64,000 nucleotides of DNA from Toxoplasma gondii ME49. Its lineage: Eukaryota; Apicomplexa; Conoidasida; Eucoccidiorida; Sarcocystidae. The DNA lies in NCBI RefSeq assembly GCF_000006565.2, contig NC_031479.1:5950885-6014884 (forward strand), in the 5' to 3' direction. Shown here piece after piece: positions 36,204 to 48,568 of this stretch. The stretch's first letter is position 1. Each line of letters begins with the position of its first letter. Under the pieces are notes generated by a model, which was given only the letters and a program-made list of their open reading frames with translations, made no database searches and had not been told where the DNA came from. The translations under genes and the position numbers were made by a program.

Positions 36204-37932
36204 CTGATTTGCAAATGATGTCTGGAAAGGAAAAAAGACGCTGTCTTCGAGGGAATCAAAACCACCGTACGGAGTGGCGCTAGGGTAGACGAAAAAGGAG
36301 GATGCGTCGTTGTTTTTCGAGGCACTGCTGAAAGTTGCAGCAGTACCGTCTTCGTAATCAGGAACTCTGTTGTAAACGACTGAAAAGACCTGAGATACGT
36401 TGCACAGGAAGAGAGTTTTCAAATACATCCATCTTCTTCGAAAGGGTGCTTCAACAGTGTCCAACAACACTTGGTTGTGCTTATCGAGCCGTATATGAAA
36501 CTGTGTTCATGCTTTGATCAAGCACTTGCTGTGGTTCTGTAGTTCTTCAATAAAAACGAACTTCCTTCCCGGAAGCATTTACCTAGTTGACAGAGTTCCA
36601 GTTACGTTCATATGTTGAGAGGGTGAGAGACGAATGGCAGGTTCGGCCTATGGTGGTGTACTGTTCACTCCAGGTCAAAGCAAAATTCTGGATGCAGCTT
36701 CCTGCGGCACTGGCTGCAACACAAAAAACTCGCCAGAGCGACTCAGGTGGGGCATTTGTCCGAATGCGGCTCCAGAGAATAATCCAGAGGATTGTGTTGG
36801 CGTCCGAAACAACCCAGCATTTTGCCGTGACTATCAGGAACACAAATGCGAAACCACGCGTAAAGCATATCTTGACGCTCACGCAATCTATTAGTTACTT
36901 CTGTAGACTTTCTGTTCGTGGTGGCTTTGCTCGCACTCATATGTGTTACGGACGTACACGTAGCACCTGTTCATTTTTAGGATTCATCTACCACAAGCAG
37001 AATTCGTGTTAAGATCCGTGGTTGTTTCCTGTTTTTTAGGGCCAAAGAACAGTGAAAAGCAGGCGCTGTCGAAATTCCTACCTCGACAGGAGAATTCGTA
37101 CTGATCGCTTTTGTACAACTCCAACGAAGCTGACGTGAGAAGAAAAGATACAATCATCACGAAAGCTATACACGCGAAGGTGATTTGATACGTAGCGAAC
37201 TACCGAAGCCATACGAGTATGAGCAATATACACTCATGGTCAATCCTGGCTGATTTTCGTTCACAACAGGAGGAATTTCGGTTTCAGTCACAGTGCCGAC
37301 CATATCAAAGTGTAACCCAACAGTATCTGTAAAACGCCAGACACGTCGATGTAATTTCACTTGGCAGGTGCCCCTTTTCGACCAAACAAATCTTAAAAAG
37401 GAATGACATTTTTGGCCGAAGTGGAAGACGATAGCGGCCAAGCGGATTGACTTCGCTCAGCTGGTTAGCCACCAAGGTTCACTGTTATGGGCTTGTATCA
37501 AAAAGCTTGGGGCCGCTTGCCGTTTTTTGGGATTTCGTGTTGAAGTGTGTCGTACAAACGGGATGAGATCTCCCACACACGGTCGCTTACCAAACGACCC
37601 ACGACCAGAAAAGCTTGTTCGAGCATTTGGAATAAACTGCACTCTGGGACTAGTAGCGGCACTTGTCAGTTGACCGTTCTATGAAGACTGATGTGGAGAT
37701 TTTTGCAGCTTACAATCAGGGGTGGTAACGAATTTTGCCGTCGTTCGTGTCTGCGTTTTGTCAATAAGCATGCAGCAGCATCACTGCTTGTCTGCCAGAA
37801 GCATATGGTCGGAGGTCCGTTCCAGGACAGGTGAAGCGGAGTGGACGGATGCTTGTTGCGGAAAGAAGCAGCCAACAAACAAGTCAAGAATTCACTGTGC
37901 CTCCAAAAGCCGTATCCTTGAGGCAGATGCAT
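36204..37932 (-). CDS. Candidate 5' exons of the unrecognised Cys-containing gene
   Basis: Four minus-strand exons can be chained without breaking frame: 37932-37714 (donor att|gtaagc), 37636-37591 (donor tttg|gtaagc), 37326-37204 and 36379-36204, with phases 0, 1, 1 and 0. They give 188 residues from an ATG at 37932. The first exon has a modest hydrophobic stretch (FLTCLLAAS) that is weak as a signal peptide. Later exons read DTVGLHFDMVGTVTETEIPP and DYEDGTAATFSSASKNN. DTVGLHF is echoed by DTIGLVF in the large 3' exon of the neighbouring block, which may mean a repeated domain. The last donor is phase 0 and the exon at 33747 accepts phase 0, so one gene of 584 residues is possible. Individual exons are short and none has a known motif. 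Confidence 0.35.
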
Positions 37933-38174
37933 TATACGTCCATTTATGTGTATAGAGAGGGCGGACCCGTTCGCGTATGAAACTTTATGCAAATGCGTGT
38001 GGATCTGTTTGCAAGTTCCAATTTCTGCGCGATATTTTTTCATAAACCACAGGTGCAGAGAAGGCCCTGTGTTCCGCACGAGTTCTTGCACGGCTATACA
38101 GCAGCACCTGCGAGCTGTGTACGATTCCTCTGACTTTAGGCTTTTCTCAAACCTTTCGTCTGTTTTGTATCACC
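37933..38174. promoter_or_regulatory. Compact divergent promoter
   Basis: Only 242 bp separate the homoserine kinase ATG from the candidate ATG at 37932 on the other strand. If that upstream gene is real, both genes start from this short interval. Confidence 0.3.
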
Positions 38175-41100
38175 ATGAAAGATTCTGGCGGGAACTCTAC
38201 GCACGGGAACGCAATGCCGGCTCATATGGGAGGAGAAAAGCAAACCGTCCGACAACATTTAGGCGGCCTACTTCAGGGTCAGCCCTGTTCCCGAAAACGG
38301 AGCGCTGACGTCACTTGTGCCACACCAGATTATGAGGACCCAGTAAAAGTATGGGAAGGAGTGAGAGATGCCACCGTCCGTGCACAAGATATCGCAGGAA
38401 ATTCTGCCCTGCAGAAACTCACAGAAGAACAGACGGATATTTTAGAAATGCGAGCCGCGCGAGATCCTGCAGAACGGCAGGTGGGTCAAGACGCAAAATC
38501 TGCGGCAGACGTGCTGGCACAACACCAAGATATCGCCGAGAGTCCATTGCGCATTCATGTCAGAGCTCCTGCAAGCTGCGCTAACCTAGGATCTGGCTTT
38601 GATTGTCTTGGTTTGGCCGTCAATATCTGGAATGAATTGATTATCGAAGAAGCGGAGAAACAAGAAGTCATCATCCATGGAGAGGGTGAAGGCGAGTTAC
38701 CCAGGGACGATTCCAACCTGGTACGCTCCCTTAGTACAACACGACGAAATGAAACACTGAAACTGTAGCTGCTCACATATACACGCCCCCTCTCTGTTTC
38801 GCCGTCTGTCCCTTTTTATGACCTTTCCTTTCGTTTACACTGTCAGCCTCGTAGCCGTTTCAGTCCTCGTGTTCTCCCCAAGATCGCTATTGACGACTTC
38901 TTGTTTTTGTTATGGCTTGTATTTCTCAACCAGTTAACGAGGAACTTACTGCGCGTCTCAATTCGTTGCTGTTCCTTCGAGATTGCCGCGTACCCAGCAT
39001 CTGAACTCGGGGTTGTTCCACGTGAGATGAGCACACATCTGTGCCTATATCCGTGTACATAGCAACACCTGTGTATGCTGTGTATGTACTGGTCTTCTCG
39101 CGTGGTCTGTTCTGTTCTGTTCTAGGTTGTGTGTGGGTTTCAGGCAGTCTTGGCGCGCCTTAAGCTCACGCCGTCAAAGCTCCCGAAATTTCGATTTACG
39201 TGCCACAACCGCATTCCTATCGCACGTGGACTTGGCTCTTCCTGTGCAGCAATTGTCTCCGGCATTTTAGCGAGTACGGCTATTGCCCCTTTTCTACAGA
39301 GGCGATGTGCAGGTCAGGAAATGCATGATCGAGAGTCGAGTGCTAAAGTCGGTGAGAGAGATGTAGCTTTCTTTGCCATGGAGGGCGAATGGCTACATCA
39401 AGCCGGCCTCGCCGTAGAAGTGTGTGACGAGAACTTCCTGCTCAAAACGGCGTGCGATCTGGAAGTAAGAAACAGCTACTCAGGTGTGTGCGTCTCGAAC
39501 TCATTTTGCTCTCTTTACACACACGTGCATCTGTTTTGCCGCCAGTGTAAGTCTGTTACCTGTGCGAGTCCTTCTGCAAACTCACCTGCTCCTCCCCTGA
39601 CTCCGGGTCCCTCTGCACTTCCTTCTGCGTGTTGTTCTCAGTCCGCATGCATGTTGACATACCACTTGATGAGCACCCATACGTGGACAGCTTCCTTTTC
39701 CATTTCACTTCCTCCTTCTTCTTTCCGGGTCACTGCCTGTCTAGCGTTCCCGACTGATTATGGAGGTCCTTTCAAAGTTTCAGAGCATTTGCGTCCTGTT
39801 CGTTTCCCTCCTGCGTGCTTCACAGGGGCACGCCGACAATGCTGCAGCGGCTCTCTTTGGAGGACTTCAGCTGGCCCTCAAATACGTCCCTCGCGATCCC
39901 ATGACGGTGCTCGCTACAATTGAGAAAACCCACTACCCAACGCCTTTTGACATAAAAAAAGCAAAAGAAGCGGCTGCGGCAGTCGCCGCAGCAGGCGGGG
40001 CTGTGTCTCCTCTTCCTGGTGATGAGAAGTCACCAGTTCCTTCCCCACGTCCAGGGGCAAAACATGGCGGAAAAGTGATGAAACCTAAAACCGGTGATGA
40101 TGCCTGGATGGCTCGAGGAGTACCCATCCCTGATAATCTTAAATGTGTTTTGTTTGTTCCGGATGAGGGAATGGAAACTTCAAAGGTGAGGGTGTAGGCG
40201 CTGCAAAGAAGCGAAGAGCTTTCTAGTGTCAATCCAGTTCACGAACGGGAGAAGTTTCACCCGTCGGTATACTCTTTCATACACGCATATTCATGCCATG
40301 TGTGGACAAACGCCTGTGGACATGCATATGAATAGTATGTTTTTACTTCTGCACAGTCACAGTTGGAAGCGTGCGACCTTCGTCTGCGGGCTTTTGCGCC
40401 CGTGAACTCGTCTGGACCCTGCATGTCTAGCCAATGAGGTGTTCACCTGCATCGGTAGGCCCACTTTCTTTTTCCTCCGCTTTGGATACACTGGGATACG
40501 TACTTTGACTACTTGTTCTCTCTTCTCAGGCCCGTGAAGTGCTTCCCAAAACGGTTTCTCTTGCAGATGCCGTTTTCAACTCCGCTCGCACGGCTTTGCT
40601 TGTGTACGCGATGAACACGGCGGCGGCCGCAGCTGTTGTGGCTGAGGCTGGCGAAGGGGGCACACCTGCCAAAGCCGCCGAGGCAGTTGAGGATGTCCTC
40701 TATAGGCTGTTACAAGATGCGATGGACGATCGGCTTCATCAGCGATTCCGGGCTAAACTGAACCCTCATCTCGAACCTATGAAGGATGCCGCCCAGAGAG
40801 CTGGTAAGAATTTGCGGCTTCGTCTCAGCTGCCGTCATTCCGCGTCGTTAAAGGTTTTTGGTGGGTAAAGAGTACGCAGAATTCAAGGATGTACATATTT
40901 ACACGACTGTGTATGAATAGATATACTAGTTCTCAGCTGCCGTCATTCCCCGTCGTTAAAGGTTTTTGGTGGGTAAAGAGTACGCAGAATTCAAGGATGT
41001 ACATATTTACACGACTGTGTATGAATAGATATACTAGTTCTCAGCTGCCGTCATTCCCCGTCGTTAAAGGTTTTTGGTGGGTAAAGAGTACGCAGAATTC

Positions 41101-41582
41101 AAGGATGTACATATTTACACGACTGTGTATGAATAGATATACTAGTTCTCAGCTGCCGCCATTCCCCGTCGTTAAAGGTTTTTGGTGGGTAAAGAGTACG
41201 CAGAATTCAAGGATGTACATATTTACACGACTGTGCATGAATAGATATACTAGTTACGCGAGGGCGCGCGGAGCTGAAGGGGAACATGCCACTTCAGCGA
41301 GTCGCTAGCCCACGATCACAGACTCCCAAATCCGCTGATCCGAAAGACAGATGGTTCCTCCTTTTTCCCGCCTGTTCAGGTGCCCTGGGAGTTTGTTTGA
41401 GCGGAGCGGGTCCCGCGGTCCTGGCCTTCGTGATGGAACACCACTGCGGCGAAGTCGCAGAGGCATTAAACACCGCAGCAGCGGAGTGTAAGAAAAAAGG
41501 CAAAGTGCTTGTTGTGGCTCCAGCAGCTGGCGGAGCACATACAGTGCCCTTTGCACAAGAGCGCGATGACGACGGTTGGTGA
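38175..41582 (+). CDS. HSK: Homoserine kinase (GHMP kinase family)
   Basis: Five exons: 38175-38720, 39126-39464, 39826-40185, 40530-40803 and 41380-41582 (phases 0, 0, 0, 1); 573 residues. The enzyme phosphorylates L-homoserine with ATP, the step before threonine synthase. The GHMP motifs are intact: VRAPASCANLGSGFDCLGLA (about 128-147), the ATP-binding PIARGLGSSCAAIVSG (about 216-231), GHADNAAAALFGG at the start of exon 3, and the C-terminal LSGAGPAVLAF (about 513). The start has a good context (caccATGA). The protein is over 200 residues longer than bacterial or plant enzymes. It has a roughly 125-residue N-terminal extension without a signal peptide, an Ala/Pro-rich insert after DIKKAKEAAA in exon 3, and another Ala-rich insert in exon 4. 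It is probably cytosolic. Confidence 0.92.
40823..41254 (+). repeat. Four tandem copies of a 108-bp unit in homoserine kinase intron 4
   Basis: Copies begin at 40823, 40931, 41039 and 41147 and differ by only a few substitutions, so the array is young or homogenised. It starts 20 bp after the exon 4 donor. Each later unit carries an acceptor-like TTCTCAG, 36 nt of sequence, then a donor-like GTAAAGAG. The unit length is a multiple of three, so a frame stays open across the array (40889-41308), but it lies inside the intron. Confidence 0.95.
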
Positions 41583-42608
41583 AGTGTCTGTTCGTCTCTC
41601 GCTCCGGTGGAAGCTCTCCGCGTATGTGTGCGCCCACAACAGTGCGTGCAAGTATCTTTCCGTGTGAAGTGTGTGTTCACCTGCATGCTCAGCTTTACAT
41701 ACACTTTTGACTTGTTATACATGACTAAACGTCGCGATGCATGCTTGAGTTCGATGAAGGGCGAAAATGACTTGCGTTTGTCTTCGATCTTGCAGTTGAC
41801 TGTACAGCTCCTGCTGTGCCCCCCGCTGTCGTGCGCCGAACTCGAGCGCCTAGTAGCCGAATGGAAGAGTGTTATCCTTTACTGTGAAAAACTTGCAAAT
41901 GCACCCCGGAGAGGAGATCGCCTCAATGCTTCAGTGTCCAAGAAACAAGCTAATTGCTGCTATCGGCTTTCTGGAAACGCGACAGTAGTTTTAGACATAG
42001 CATTGCTTTGAATTCAATTGGAAATTAGGTAGATCTGTGAAGACGTGAGAAGGCGGGGACAGAAGAAAAGAAGTGAGCAGATAGACGCGGCAGACACCGA
42101 GAACAACGACAAGGCTAAAACAGACAAGGAGCGAAGAGACAGCAAGCAAGGAGTTAGAAGCGCCCACAACAACAGATACGACGAACTATTCATCTTAGGC
42201 TACACCGGTCAGGCATGATTTACACAGCCAGCAAATAAACACCCATTGATACATTTACGTATCTCCTTATACTTGAGAGGAAACATAGAGACAACAGGGT
42301 CCCCGAGAAAACCCAGCCTCGGTCTCACCGTGCCTAGGCCCTGAAAACGCCCGATCGAATCCGCTGACAACCACACAAAAGAGGCGCCCCTGCTATGTAG
42401 CTTGTTTTCCTGCATACTTTGGCCTCGAGACGAAACGCTCTTGTCGCAGTTTCTTCCTTATTCACATCGGAAAATGTACCTGTACCAGCACGTTGAGGAG
42501 CTGTCGAGCACACAGGTAGCCGTAACCTGAAAGCGCGTCACGGAAACGGGCTGGGTGACCGGGTGCGAGAAAGTGCACTACAGACCATGTTTGTCAGGCC
42601 CATAGCAT
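41583..42608. other. Convergent 3' region
   Basis: The interval between the stop of homoserine kinase (+) and the stop of the trigger-factor gene (-). It has an AT-rich tail and a purine-rich stretch at about 42030-42150. No gene, RNA or repeat is supported. Confidence 0.45.
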
Positions 42609-45600
42609 CTACTCGTCTTCCGGTTTGAGGGGAGGTGGTCGTTTCTTGCCTCCGGGTTCCACGAAAAATTTGGAAGCTAGGTCTTTCAGTTTCTCATTTT
42701 CCTCAACCAACGCCTCTCGGTTCTTCTTGTAGCGCTCGACATCCGCTCCTGCAGGATAGGCCTTCATCCCGTAGGACTTGTCGCCATCGGAAGCTGTTCA
42801 GAGCGAGAAAAGAAGACACGCGCGGGGTAGCGGCCGGTCAATTCACCACGTTCATGGCTTACGCCGCTTCGCCACGCATGCTTATCCCTCTTCGCACGTA
42901 CATCTTTGAGGGAGTTTTGGAGGCAAAACGCAGAGACAAGCCAACGAATAGACCTACAGGTCGATTGCTAAAACGTGAACAAACGATGACCATATAAGGC
43001 CACAAGCGATCGATAGGCACACTGACCCACGAACCGATGAGGTACACAAGACTCGGGGGAACAGAGGAGCGAGTCAGAACACAAGTGGACCGAAAGAGAG
43101 ACATGCATTCACGCGAAGATACATTGGAAGGCAAGCAGAGACATCCATCATCAGACGTGTGTTTCGAGCGGCAGATGAAAATCGGCAGTCCAACAGAGGC
43201 TCGTCAAGCGAGCGCTGAGCAAATGCCAAGTACACGTCGCACCACTGGCGAGAGTCTGAAACTTCCTCGTTACTGCACCGAGTCAGGGGATCTTCAATCC
43301 ATTCTAGATCATCTTACATTTATGAACGACACTGGCTGTTACAGGCCTCTCCTCTACGTAGTACGTGATGTCCCCGTGGTCCGCCACGAAATCGTAGACG
43401 AGCTGCGACTCCATGAGATTCAGCGTGCGCTCCGTTACCAGGTCGGGCTTCTGGCCCGGACACTGGTCAGAAGATGCCATCAAAGACACACAAGAATCGA
43501 CAAGAAAAATAACCGCTCAACACACTGTAAGTCCATTTTTCAAAGACACGGGAGTAGTGAGCCGACGCTGAGGTGCTGATACAGTGCGGCAATTAAAACA
43601 TTCACTTTTATCTGACTTGTTATCCCCATCGTCCGCTTGCGACCCTGATTCTTGCATCCACACAGGTGTCGACACTGCGCTTAAAGGAACCTTTAATCCG
43701 TGTTTGATAGTGACCAATGCTAAATGTCTGCCACACTTAGACTACTATTCTTACAACCAACTACAGCTTTGATGGCGCTGTCACGAACTCAATACGAGCA
43801 AGCCGGTTCGTGTGCCTACACCCGATCAAGAAAATGCAAAGGTGGACCCACAATGAGGACTCGCTTTGCTACCGGGTGTCTGGGCTGAATCGTGTCGTCG
43901 TTAATCAATTGCGGGAGAAGAGTTTGCAATGCTTGTCGGATCAGTGTACATCGAATACCTTCATCAACGTCTCCTCGACAGATTTCATCAGCTTGGCTTG
44001 GTCAACCTTCAGATTCTCGTTTTTCATGATTGCCTGAGGAGAAACGGACAAGACACTGTTGCCCACTGTGAAGTAACATTAGGAAGACAAGACCTGTGTA
44101 CCATATGAAACGCACAAACACGCCCACGCTTGTAAAGTTCTGTTTATTCATGCGTCCACACTTTTCTGGTCATCGCACACACATTTATATTTGCATATAC
44201 ATACTCATATATATATATATATATATACGCGTATATTCGTGCATGGGTCTGTCCGGACGGGAACATAGGGCGAAGGTATTCCGAGAACGCCGAGGCAACC
44301 CTCCATCAGGGATCTGCAGCTTCGCTTTTCAAAATGCGAACCTTGATGGTGAAGGCAGTCTTCAGAAGTTTGACGACGACGTTGACATTCTTGCTTTTCC
44401 ACTCTTGGTACTTCTCCTCAGTGTCTAGGCCAGTCACGTCCTGCCCTTCCATCTCCTTCGACTTCAGCTGCTGCTTGTACGTCAGCCGTGCCTGTTCTTC
44501 GATCAGCGTTTCTACGAACAGAGAGACCGGAAACACCGATGCTGTCGCCAACAGACTCAACAGAGATGCCCCTTGTGTGTGCTTCCACATTTGTCATCAA
44601 ATTCTTCTATGAGACACCGCGTGCTGTCGGTCGACCGTAGGGAAGATATTGAGCGGAGTCCCGAACTGTACTCTGGAGCTGAGAATGGTACTTTCAGCGC
44701 GGCAGGTAGCCCTTCCGGTTTGCTACGACCACTGAAATGTAAAGAGTATGTAAAACATGTACAGTTCAACCCAGAAGAGTTTCACGTTTGCCCACGGAGA
44801 GCACGCACATACATTTCCGGAACCAGCCTCACATTTTTATGTTTCTGTCCAGCTGCATGCGAAAAAAAGCACAGACGTGAATGTTTGTGCGAATCTGGGG
44901 TTGTTCGTCTGCCTCAGCCATTGCGCCAAAACTGTCGCGCCGACCGAGATTTCTTGCATGCATAATCGTAACCCCGAGCATGTGGATTGTGAAACACACC
45001 AGTAACAGACAAATCTACAAAGAAATATGGAACTCGATCGTATCGCGCTTACACCCTCGACCTCGAACTAATGCTTTGTGCAGCGCCTGCTCTTCGTTCC
45101 CTCATCGAGGACATCCGAACCCAGTTTGCCGCGACCAGAAAAAACTCGCTTTCCGCTGACGCACTGGCTACGCTTGGCATTTCGGAGCCTCACCAGGAGC
45201 CTCAATTGTGGTGATGTCGTCTAGAGCCGCAGCAACGGCACCACGACGGGCCTTGACACTCGCTGCCTCCACGAGCTCGTCGCCAGTTGCTTCCAGGCGC
45301 TCCATGAAGTCTGTTCGAGTCTCATTCAATACCTTTCTGTAAAACTCATCTAGAAGCCGAGGACACAAAAATCACCTGACCATGAACCGAGCGTCGGTTG
45401 AAATAAACTGGAGTGAAACACTCTAGACTCCTTCAAGACGCCAAGAAACGTCTGCGAAAACCTGCTCACCCAGGGACGCGCTACAAAAACGACTCCCGTT
45501 CGCCTTCGGACACCACGTCTAACGAGTAGCGCAATATGCAAAGAAACCCGCGTGCCTATGACCCTTTACAACTCTAGACATAGCCCAAGTTGTTGTTCGT

Positions 45601-48537
45601 TTCCTCGTGGCCACCGCTCTCCGTATCTCCACGCGAGTAGTTGTGACGTAGTGGCGCCAGCAAACCCCTCTTCCCGTCTCATGCGCCAAACCGGTCTAAA
45701 CCTGACTTTTCGGTGTCTCTACACAGCGCGCAGGATGCCGTGGTTTTCGCGTCGAAGCTCGCAAAGCCCCTCGCCACTTCCGCAAGGGTCTCGTCTAGGG
45801 AGTCCGGGGAGGAGAAACACGAGTCCAGTCTCAAATTCCTCACCGTTGAGTTCGCGTGGAATCCTACGTTTGACGCCGAGGCACTTGACGTGGAGAATGG
45901 TTTGCACGAGTCGCTCTTCGTCTTCGTCGAGGATGTGCTCTTTTCTCTCATCCGTAAAGCCAATTCCACACTTCTCGCCTGCTTCTCTAGCCAGCGCTTG
46001 GACCATGGAAAGACCCGATCCATCAGCTCGTTCTGTCTCTCCCAAGCCCCCACTGCCTTCGCTCGGAACCTGTTCGCCCTCCAAGAAGCCTGTCGCGGAG
46101 ACGCGGGGCGAGGGCGTCTGCGTGGAGGCGCCAGCAGGAAGGTTTCCAATTTGGTCGACGCCAGAAAAAGGGAGCATTTCCTTGACAGAAAAAGGCAGTG
46201 GCACCCGTACCTCCCGCGCATCGCCCTTCCGAATCCCCAGGAGACCGTCCACGAGCTCTGCGCCGCCTTCCGGGTTGCTGAAGCAAGTGGAGAAGAAAGG
46301 GGAGAACAAGGAAATGCAAAGAAGAAGAATGGGTATCGAACGGGTGAGAATGGGAGACGGGCAGAGGGGATGGATTCCGAAAAAACAGGGAGAGAAAGAG
46401 TCGCCACGAAAGTGGAAGCGCCCCAGAAACGGGCCCTGAGGGTCGACTCAAAGAGTGGAAAGCCTATTCACTTTTCCATGTGCGTTGGTTACTCTGAACC
46501 AAACTTCGCACGCTGACTTTGTTCGATAGCACTCACACCGGAAAGAAGAGACCGATTATTCGCGTCGTTTGTCTCACCAGTCTTTGTCCAAGATCACCGT
46601 CACTTTCCCGGCAATGAGATGCGTCGGAATCTCGTCTCCTCGTGCCTCCTCGCCAGTTTCGAACCATCCGCGAGTGACCTGAGAAACATGGCGTTTGAAA
46701 CACCCTTTGTGGAGAGGTAGCTCTCTCGGTCGAAACCTGCGTACTTGCAGGCGCACAAACCATCGTCTCTTTCTTTCAACTCTTTCTCTTCTTTTTTTGT
46801 CGCCACAGCGACCACGTGCAACGGTTCACAAGAACATCTGAAAAGAACACACCTCTGAATCTGAACGGTTTCTCCACTTTCCTATGCAAAATCGAGGGTC
46901 CGACAGCGACAAACAAGGGCCAGCTGCCCACCTCAATTTCTGCGGCGTCCCCCATTCTGGCGCGCCTATCGTCATCGGGAAAATCCACCTCATGCGCATG
47001 CCTCTTCGCCAAAATCTCCTCAGCCTTCTGGAACAACAGACCCTTCGGATAAGGCGGCCTAGGCACTCTCAGCTGGAAACAGACATCGGAAATGCGCGCT
47101 CACGAGTTCCATACACACACAGACACACAGACTGGGCGGTCCGCATACTTCCATGCATTGACTTCTCCTGTTCAGCATGACTCTCTACTCAGATGTGAAA
47201 GGTAACATGCACAGCGAATTCAGTGGGTACACCTTCGAGTTGCAATACTCTGTCGACCCCGATATCTGCATGCAACTTTCTGCTGCATCCGTCATCACAG
47301 CCTATTTTACCCAGTGGAAGAAGCCAGTCACGCCCGTCTTCACCTTGCAGGGAGGACAGCGCGCGCGGTCACTCTTGTGCACAGCGGTGCTGGTTGCCAA
47401 CTCGTGAGATGGATACTCGGCCGCGCAGGGTCCTTTGCCGCAGTTCCTCTTCTAGATTTTGCGGTCTTAAACAAAACTGCAGAGTCCACACTTTTGTGTC
47501 TACTTGGCTGGAGCCGCTTCGCGCATTCGACAGGAGACCCCCCGACCTAGGTTGGCCTTTCCACCGCTGTCTTGTCGGCACCGAATACATTTTCTAGCTT
47601 GAAAAACATAACAAGGCACCACCTGCACATCCCGAGGTTGCCAGCTGCATCGCTGCGGAGACACACGAGAGCGGCAAACGGGCTGCGAAGAAAGCAGAGA
47701 GGAAACGAACAGAGCCGCACCAAGAAAGACCTCACTTTCAGAGTGAAACACCCTCCTAGAGATGGAAAGAGTGCGTCCGTGGTCTGCTTGCATTCAGTCG
47801 TCCCCACCATTCGTGTGAGCTTATCGCTGCTAACGACTTCCTCTATCCACCGCCAGTATAGAATGGAACACACAGAATGACCAAAATAATCTTTGAGCTA
47901 AAACATGAATGCACGGGTGGAACAATGCACCCGCAGGGAGGCGAGTTCGCTTTCTCGGCTGTGATCGAAAAGACAGAAGACTCACCTTGAGCCCTCTGTA
48001 GTTCTCTTTGAACTTGACTGTCGGCAGCGTATCACATCTGATCTGAATCTTCATCGACTGTCCGGGATGGAACTTCTTGGTGAGCTCGTCGGTCGCCTGA
48101 GGCACAAAACGTCGACAAAATGATAGCGAAATACGTCACACGCATGGACGTGCATGCACATAATTTTGCAGTTCGGCGAGTTGTATACGCACTTGTCTCT
48201 GGGGGTTTAAAATCGTGAGTGCATGCAGCCGCCTCGGAGAGCAGCAAACGCATCCCTAGCTCAAATCTCTTGCGCGCCATAGTCCTCTATATAGCACATC
48301 TATCTGCACAGTTTCATACCTCACGACAGACAGTGCATCTGGTGGGTACAAATGCAACGTGTAATATTCTGGATACACAGTTACCTGCGGAGCATGCATG
48401 CATGCACTTAAGCGCTGAAACAACGTGTGCAGACCTCAGTCAGCCGCATCGATCTCTCCATGGCGATGTATACTTCAATATATCTTTGATCAAATAGTTA
48501 GATGCATGTGTAGATGTACACATACATGTATGGATAC

Positions 48538-48568
<31 letters not shown>

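Noticed and set aside
37666..38091. Full 141-codon minus frame as an independent gene
   Set aside because: Only the part 37932-37714 is compatible with a donor in phase. The rest runs into the 5' region of homoserine kinase and has no motif.
40889..41308. 139-codon open frame with a 36-residue repeat (starts MYIFTRLCMNRYTSS)
   Set aside because: The 108-bp tandem unit is a multiple of three, which keeps any stop-free frame open. It lies in the intron between two well-supported homoserine kinase exons.
43584..43772. 62-codon open frame as a small gene
   Set aside because: The recognisable part is cytochrome b-like, degenerate and inside an intron, so it is called a mitochondrial-DNA relic.
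45723..45843. Minus-strand frame reading DSLDETLAEVARGFASF, which resembles a trigger-factor segment
   Set aside because: It is out of frame with exon 7. The canonical donor AACG|gtgagg at 45844 and acceptor ttctag|ATGAG at 45349 give RRIPRELNDEFYRK, a better family match, so this stretch is intronic and the likeness is coincidental.
45552..46439. 295-codon + frame
   Set aside because: It is opposite exon 7 of the trigger-factor gene, which is supported by domain matches and exon phases.
46650..46670. GGTTCGAA on the minus strand as a tRNA B box
   Set aside because: It is coding sequence (W-F-E-T) in trigger-factor exon 6. No A box or cloverleaf is present.
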